A stretch of 64,000 nt of DNA, from assembly GCF_011947195.1 (NCBI RefSeq), contig NZ_JAATVY010000001.1, positions 372,001 to 436,000 of the forward strand, written 5' to 3'. Every line of letters starts with the position of its first letter. The stretch's first letter is position 1. The notes beneath the pieces were generated by a model, which saw only the letters and a program-made list of their open reading frames with translations, was not told the DNA's origin and made no database searches. This document shows positions 59,994 to 64,000 of the stretch, piece by piece. Source of the DNA: Planosporangium thailandense (lineage in GTDB: Bacteria; Actinomycetota; Actinomycetes; Mycobacteriales; Micromonosporaceae). The translations under genes were made by a program, and so were the position numbers.

Positions 59994-60512
59994 ATGGTCC
60001 GATACCTGACGATGAACCAGTACGCCGATGCCTACGCCGAACTACCCGCTACCGACGACCGGGACCCCGTGGAGCTGGTACCCGCCGCCGTCGACGAGGT
60101 ACTCGAGATGGCCGAATCGTGGCTGGGCTGGGACGGCCGCCCGGTCTGCCGTGACGGCAACGCCTGGACGCCGCACAAGGCGCTGCGCCGGGTCGGCGAC
60201 CATCTCCTCGATCACCTCGCCGAGATCGAGTGCCGGCTCGCCGGCCAGCCGACCATCCCGGATCGGTGGCACGGCCGGATGGTGACCACGGACGCCGATT
60301 TCGCCCGGTTCACCGAAGTGGATCTCGACGAGGCGACCAGCCGGCTCGGCCGGCTCGCGGCCTGTTACCGGGCGCGGCTGACCGGCCTCGACCCGGACCT
60401 GCTCGACCGGCGGCCGGCCGCCGGCGGGTGGACGCTGCGCGAGGTGGTCCATCACGTCGCGAACGTGACCTACTACGCCCGGGTGGTGGGCGATCTGACC
60501 GGCGCGGGCTGA
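59994..60512 (+). CDS. DinB-like/mycothiol-dependent fold protein
   Basis: A 172-residue four-helix protein. The pattern of HLLDHLAEIECRLAG near residue 65 and GWTLREVVHHVANVTYYARVVG near the end, with His residues placed as the three DinB metal ligands, supports the DinB/YfiT metal-binding fold. Enzymes of this group use mycothiol or similar thiols; the reaction here is unknown. ATG 59994 sits about seven bases after a TAGCGT element, suggesting a leaderless message; GTG 59985 is alternative. Confidence 0.75.
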   Translation: MVRYLTMNQYADAYAELPATDDRDPVELVPAAVDEVLEMAESWLGWDGRPVCRDGNAWTPHKALRRVGDHLLDHLAEIECRLAGQPTIPDRWHGRMVTTDADFARFTEVDLDEATSRLGRLAACYRARLTGLDPDLLDRRPAAGGWTLREVVHHVANVTYYARVVGDLTGAG

Positions 60513-60553
60513 AACCGCTGGTACCGGCCGGCCGTCGCGGCGACGATAGCGGG

Positions 60554-61093
60554 GTGGGTACCGCGGCGGAGCTTCTCGAACACGACGGCGTCCGGCTGCG
60601 CCGATGGCGCGACGACGACCTTGACACCGTGCTGCGGGCGGTCACCGAGTCTCTCGACCACCTGGCGCCCTGGATGGCGTGGGCGGCCGACGGGTACGGC
60701 CGCGAGGACGCGGCTCTGTTCCTGGAGAAGAGCGCGGCCGACTGGCGGACCGGCACGGCGTACAACTACGCGATCGTCGCCCCGGACGGCGCGGTCGTCG
60801 GTGCCTGTTCGCTGATGAGCCGGATCGGCCCCGGCGGGTTGGAGATCGGGTACTGGCTGCACCCGCGCTACACCGGTCGGGGCATCGCGACCCGCGCCGC
60901 CGCGGCGCTCGTGGCGGAGGCGTTCCGGCTCGGCGCGGTCCGGGTCGAGATCGTGCACGACGCGGCCAACGAACGCAGCGGCGCGATCCCCCGGCGGCTG
61001 GGCTTCGTCGAGGTCGCGCGGCGCAGGCCTCCCCAGGAGCCCGTCACGGCCGGCGAGGTGGGCGAGGACGTCATCTGGCGCCTGGAGCGCTGA
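60554..61093 (+). CDS. GNAT-family N-acetyltransferase (RimJ/RimL type)
   Basis: A 179-residue acetyltransferase: DGVRLRRWRDDDLDTVLRAVTESLDHLAPWM at the start, then LEIGYWLHPRYTGRGIATRAAAALVAEAF with the acetyl-CoA loop (RGIAT), and VEIVHDAANERSGAIPRRLGFVEV. The RimJ/RimL group acetylates N-termini or small molecules. GTG 60554 closely follows GATAGC, consistent with leaderless transcription. Confidence 0.9.
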   Translation: MGTAAELLEHDGVRLRRWRDDDLDTVLRAVTESLDHLAPWMAWAADGYGREDAALFLEKSAADWRTGTAYNYAIVAPDGAVVGACSLMSRIGPGGLEIGYWLHPRYTGRGIATRAAAALVAEAFRLGAVRVEIVHDAANERSGAIPRRLGFVEVARRRPPQEPVTAGEVGEDVIWRLER

Positions 61094-61161
61094 CGGGAAA
61101 CCCCGACCGCCTGTGATGGAATGCCGTCATCGTGGGGCGGTACCGGTGAGGGGTGATCGTG

Positions 61162-62025
61162 ATGCGGGTGGACCTGCCTGACGGCCGACGTCTCGACGTG
61201 GAGGTGGAAGGGCCGGAAGGTGGGCTGCCGCTCGTGTACCACCACGGCGCGCCGGGCGCCGCGGTGCTGTACCGGCCGCTGGTGGACGCGGCCGCGCGGC
61301 ACGGCCTGCGGATCGTCACGTACGCGCGCCCGGGCTACGGCCGCTCGGACGCGGCCCCCGGCCGGGTCGTCGCCGACGCGGCCCGGGACACGGCAGCGGT
61401 GCTCGACGCGTTGGGGCTCGGTGACTTCGTCACGGTCGGCTGGTCGGGCGGCGGGCCGCACGCGCTGGCCTGCGCCACCGTGCTGGCGGGCCGGTGCATG
61501 GCCGCCGCGACGCTCGGCGGGGTCGCGCCGTACACCGCCGAAGGGCTCGACTGGACGGCCGGCATGGGCGCCGACAACATCGAGGAGTTCGGCGCGGCCG
61601 TCAGCGGTGAGCCGGCCCTGACGGAGTACCTGCGGGCGCAGGAGGAGGTGCTCGGCAGGGTCACCGGCGCGGAGGTCGCCGACGCCCTCGGCGACCTCGT
61701 GTCCGAGGTGGACAGACGCCAATTGACGGGCGGCTTCGCCGACTACCTCGCGGAGTCGTTCCGGATCGCCGTGACCGCCGGGATCGCCGGTTGGCGCGAC
61801 GACGACCTCGCCTTCATCCGCAAGTGGGGGTTCGACCTGCGGGGCGGCTGCCCGGTGGCGGTGTGGCAGGGCGACCAGGACCGGATGGTGCCGTACGCGC
61901 ACGGCAGGTGGCTCGCCGCCAACGTGCCGGGAGCGCGGGCCCACCTGCTGCCCGGGCACGGACACCTGTCGCTGTTCGGCCTCGTCGACGAGGTTCTCGA
62001 CGATCTGGTGGCCGGCCGGGCGTGA
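61162..62025 (+). CDS. Alpha/beta hydrolase
   Basis: A 287-residue hydrolase: oxyanion segment YHHGAPGAAVLYRPL, nucleophile S95 in VGWSGGGPHAL, acid Asp in WQGDQDRMVP and His in LLPGHGHLSL. ATG 61162 follows GAGGGG at a good distance; GTG 61153 is alternative. Substrate not predictable. It converges on the F420-type pair, with four bases between the stops. Confidence 0.9.
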   Translation: MRVDLPDGRRLDVEVEGPEGGLPLVYHHGAPGAAVLYRPLVDAAARHGLRIVTYARPGYGRSDAAPGRVVADAARDTAAVLDALGLGDFVTVGWSGGGPHALACATVLAGRCMAAATLGGVAPYTAEGLDWTAGMGADNIEEFGAAVSGEPALTEYLRAQEEVLGRVTGAEVADALGDLVSEVDRRQLTGGFADYLAESFRIAVTAGIAGWRDDDLAFIRKWGFDLRGGCPVAVWQGDQDRMVPYAHGRWLAANVPGARAHLLPGHGHLSLFGLVDEVLDDLVAGRA

Positions 62026-62029
62026 GCGG

Positions 62030-62476
62030 TCAGCCGGCGGCCGACCAGCCCTTCCACCGGTCGACGCGGATCGCCACGACGGGACCGGCGGGCGGGTTCT
62101 CCCGGTACTGCGGGTAGCGGGCCGCCAGCCGGGCGATCGCGTCGCGCCCTTCGGGCTCGTCCGCCTCGATGATCCGGCCGGTACCGTCGGCGCGCACCCA
62201 CCACAGTGCGGTCCAGTCGTCTTCGTAGTGGTCGACCAGGACCGCGACGCGGGGGTTGGCCACGATGTTGGCCAGCCGGCGCAGCGACCGGGACTGCTTG
62301 GGCTTGGCGTCGACGGCGCTGTAGATCGTGTCGTGGGAGACGGGCGTGTCGGCGAGGGGATCGCCGGCCAGCGCGAAGACGATCGGCACGACGTGTGGGC
62401 GGCCCTCGGCGTCCGCGGTGGCCAGCCGGGCGACCCGGGCCTCCGCGAAACGCCGGCGCGCCTCCTCGTTCGTCAT
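62030..62476 (-). CDS. PPOX-class F420-dependent protein (TIGR03668-like)
   Basis: A 148-residue split-barrel flavin/F420-binding protein: RVARLATADAEGRPHVVPIVFAL, YSAVDAKPKQSRSLRRLANIVANPRVAVLVDHYEDDWTALWWVRADG and the closing RYPQYRENPPAGPVVAIRVDRWKGWSA. The VDxKPK and YExDW features match the TIGR03668 group that binds coenzyme F420. Its ATG overlaps the stop of the LLM-class gene, so the two F420-type genes form an operon. Confidence 0.88.
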   Translation of the reverse strand: MTNEEARRRFAEARVARLATADAEGRPHVVPIVFALAGDPLADTPVSHDTIYSAVDAKPKQSRSLRRLANIVANPRVAVLVDHYEDDWTALWWVRADGTGRIIEADEPEGRDAIARLAARYPQYRENPPAGPVVAIRVDRWKGWSAAG

Positions 62477-63315
62477 CCTCCGGTGAACTGTTCGATCGCG
62501 TCCTCCCACACCTCGAGGGCCTGCTGCACCGGGCCGGCGGGGCCGGATGGCAGCCAGTGCAGCGCACGGCGCACGCCGGCCCGCTCCATGCGCTCGAGCA
62601 CGGCGGGGTCGGGTGGGGCGGACAGCATCTGTACCTCGATGGGTCGGTCGGCACGCGACCGGAGTTCGTCGATCCGGCCGTATATGGACTCGTCGCCGCG
62701 GTAGTTGGGCATCCAGGCGTCGCCGAACGCGAGTACCCGGTCGAGGACGGTGGGGCCGTCGCCGCCGACGAGGACCGGCGGGTGCGGCCGCTGGGCCGGT
62801 TTGGGGTACGACCAGATGCGGTCGAAGTTGACGTACTCGCCGTGGTAGCTGGCCTCGGGCTGGGTCCAGATGGCCTTCATCGCCTCGACGCGTTCGCGCA
62901 TGACGGCCATGCGGGTGCGGGGGTCGGTGCCGTGGTTGCGCATCTCCTCGCGGTTCCAGCCGGCGCCGACGCCGAACTCGACGCGTCCGCCGGACAGGTG
63001 GTCCACACTGGCCACCTCTTTGGCGGTCGTAATCGGGTCGCGCTCGACGACCAGGCAGATGCCGCTGCCGACGCGCAGGCTGGTCGTGGCGGTCGCCGCG
63101 GCGGTCAGCGCCACGAACAGGTCGTAGGTGTGCCAGTACTTCCGGGGTAGTGGGGTGCCGGGCGGGGCCTCCGGCCACGGGCTCTCCCGGCTGGCCGGGA
63201 TGTGGGTGTGCTCGGCGAACAGCAGCGCGTTCTGCCCGTGGTCTTCGAGCATCGCCGCGAGCGCGCCAGGACTCATGCCGTCGTGTGTGGGGAAATATCC
63301 GACGCCGAACTCCAT
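62473..63315 (-). CDS. LLM-class F420-dependent oxidoreductase
   Basis: A 280-residue luciferase-like barrel: MEFGVGYFPTHDGMSPGALAAMLEDHGQNALLFAEHTHIP, VGSGICLVVERDPITTAKEVASVDHLSGGRVEFGVGAGWNREEM and YPKPAQRPHPPVLVGG. These features place it in the actinomycete F420-linked group (TIGR03619-like). Substrate unknown. ATG 63315 is chosen because it starts the first strand of the barrel. Confidence 0.92.
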   Translation of the reverse strand: MEFGVGYFPTHDGMSPGALAAMLEDHGQNALLFAEHTHIPASRESPWPEAPPGTPLPRKYWHTYDLFVALTAAATATTSLRVGSGICLVVERDPITTAKEVASVDHLSGGRVEFGVGAGWNREEMRNHGTDPRTRMAVMRERVEAMKAIWTQPEASYHGEYVNFDRIWSYPKPAQRPHPPVLVGGDGPTVLDRVLAFGDAWMPNYRGDESIYGRIDELRSRADRPIEVQMLSAPPDPAVLERMERAGVRRALHWLPSGPAGPVQQALEVWEDAIEQFTGG

Positions 63316-63382
63316 TCGTCCGATTTTACGTTCGGACGGGTCGGCTCGCCCGCGGGGCGAAGGGCTGGCGCTCACGGCGCAT

Positions 63383-63410
63383 GGTCAGAAACGCGTGGTC
63401 AGAAACGCGT
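63383..63410. repeat. 14-bp tandem duplication
   Basis: GGTCAGAAACGCGT occurs twice in a row, each with the ACGCGT palindrome, 140 bp before the lipoprotein start. It could be an operator pair or a recent slippage event. Confidence 0.8.
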
Positions 63411-63548
63411 GGCGTTATCAGACTGTGCCTGACCTGGTGCTTTATCGTAGCCGGCCGTTCATGGTCTTTTTCTGGCCCATTCGCCGGTGGTGTACAAAGA
63501 TCGGTGGCCAGTGCCGGTCCAGCGCTGGTCCGGTAAGAAGGAGGAACC

Positions 63549-64000
63549 GTGCAAAGCTTGGTTGCCCGGGGGGCGGCCCTAATCGCAGCGTCAACGCTCG
63601 CGCTGGGCGTCGCCGCGTGCTCACCCCCGCCGAAGAAGAGCTCCGGATCGTCGGCTGACGCGGCCAAGGCCACCAGCGTCGCCGACCTGGGCGGGCTCGA
63701 CAAGCTCGTAGCCGCGGCGAAGAAGGAAGGGCAGCTCAACGTCATCGCGCTGCCGCCGGACTGGGCCAACTACGGCGAGATCATCAAGGGCTTCACCCAG
63801 AAGTACGGCATCAAGGTGAACTCGGCTCAGCCGGACGCCTCGAGCCAGGACGAGATCAACGCGGCCAACCAGCTCAAGGGCCAGGCCAACGCGCCTGACG
63901 TCTTCGACCTGGGCGGCGCGGTGGCGTCGGCGAACGTCGCGAAGTTCGCCCCGTACAAGGTGACGACCTGGGGCGACATCCCGGACGCCCTGAAGGACGC
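63549..64000 (+). CDS. ABC transporter substrate-binding lipoprotein (3' part outside window)
   Basis: From GTG 63549, after AAGGAGGAACC, the reading frame stays open to the window edge (150 residues). A signal with lipobox VAAC (near residue 24) is followed by SPPPKKSSGSSADAA and a type II binding domain: GGLDKLVAAAKKEGQLNVIALPPDWANYGEIIKGFTQKYGIKV and NAPDVFDLGG. This pattern matches Fe3+/polyamine/thiamine-type periplasmic binding proteins. Transport partners would lie downstream, outside the window. Confidence 0.85.
   Translation, partial: MQSLVARGAALIAASTLALGVAACSPPPKKSSGSSADAAKATSVADLGGLDKLVAAAKKEGQLNVIALPPDWANYGEIIKGFTQKYGIKVNSAQPDASSQDEINAANQLKGQANAPDVFDLGGAVASANVAKFAPYKVTTWGDIPDALKD

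Overview
The window is a contiguous piece of a very GC-rich chromosome. Its third-position bias, frequent GTG starts, four-base stop/start overlaps, leaderless-looking promoters, F420-type enzymes, zf-HC2/ECF pair, SigB/F-type sigma factor and DUF6114/DUF6230 pair all point to an actinomycete. A filamentous Micromonosporaceae-like organism is my best guess, but no rRNA is present to settle it. I see no tRNA, rRNA, CRISPR array, transposase, integrase or phage gene. It reads as core and near-core chromosome carrying small accessory modules.

Layout. 1-9.5 kb: partial extradiol dioxygenase with a double palindromic operator, class A beta-lactamase-like protein whose apparent start is ACG, pyruvate kinase-TesB-Rrf2 regulator, an ssuABC-type sulfonate/taurine importer, a PLP decarboxylase and a YCII protein. 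9.5-18 kb: SRPBCC plus zinc dehydrogenase pair, GT9 glycosyltransferase, GH3 hexosaminidase, divergent ECF sigma/anti-sigma pair, and a NarL-type two-component system. 18-24 kb: ABC transporter (MacB/FtsX type) with response-regulator-like palindromes upstream, stress sigma factor with a structured leader, ArsR-SRPBCC operon with an operator inside its promoter, and a 53-residue membrane protein. 24-33 kb: L,D-transpeptidase, GGDEF protein with a ruined active site, P450, TrmB, DUF3516-type helicase, SDR, small membrane protein and a P-loop kinase. 33.4-41.2 kb: copper region (copZ, a His/Met-repeat secreted protein, copA, convergent csoR), a quinone oxidoreductase, a 439-residue secreted Asn/Gly/Met/His repeat protein and an M56 metallopeptidase. 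41.3-47.7 kb: crcB-DUF190-crcB fluoride exporter operon, VOC protein, Tat-exported monoamine oxidase, an autoregulated membrane-protein/XRE/oxidoreductase operon and asd. 47.8-55.2 kb: DrrAB-type exporter, a substrate-binding/VWA fusion, and gluconate permease, gluconokinase and 6-phosphogluconate dehydrogenase. 55.2-64 kb: DUF6114/DUF6230 with a divergent secreted protein, triple-BON protein, D-Ala-D-Ala carboxypeptidase, DinB, GNAT, hydrolase, two F420-type enzymes and the start of a substrate-binding lipoprotein.

The two most unusual things are (a) the secreted Asn-rich repeat protein at 38749-40068, with four CNPC blocks and dozens of Met/His residues, 1.5 kb from a CsoR-controlled copper operon; and (b) a small family of palindromic, tandem-repeat-tailed elements at about 28.96, 55.26 and 57.69 kb, with a related hairpin at 46.63 kb. 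Each begins within about 0-15 bp of a stop codon, and one supplies the stop codon of its neighbour.
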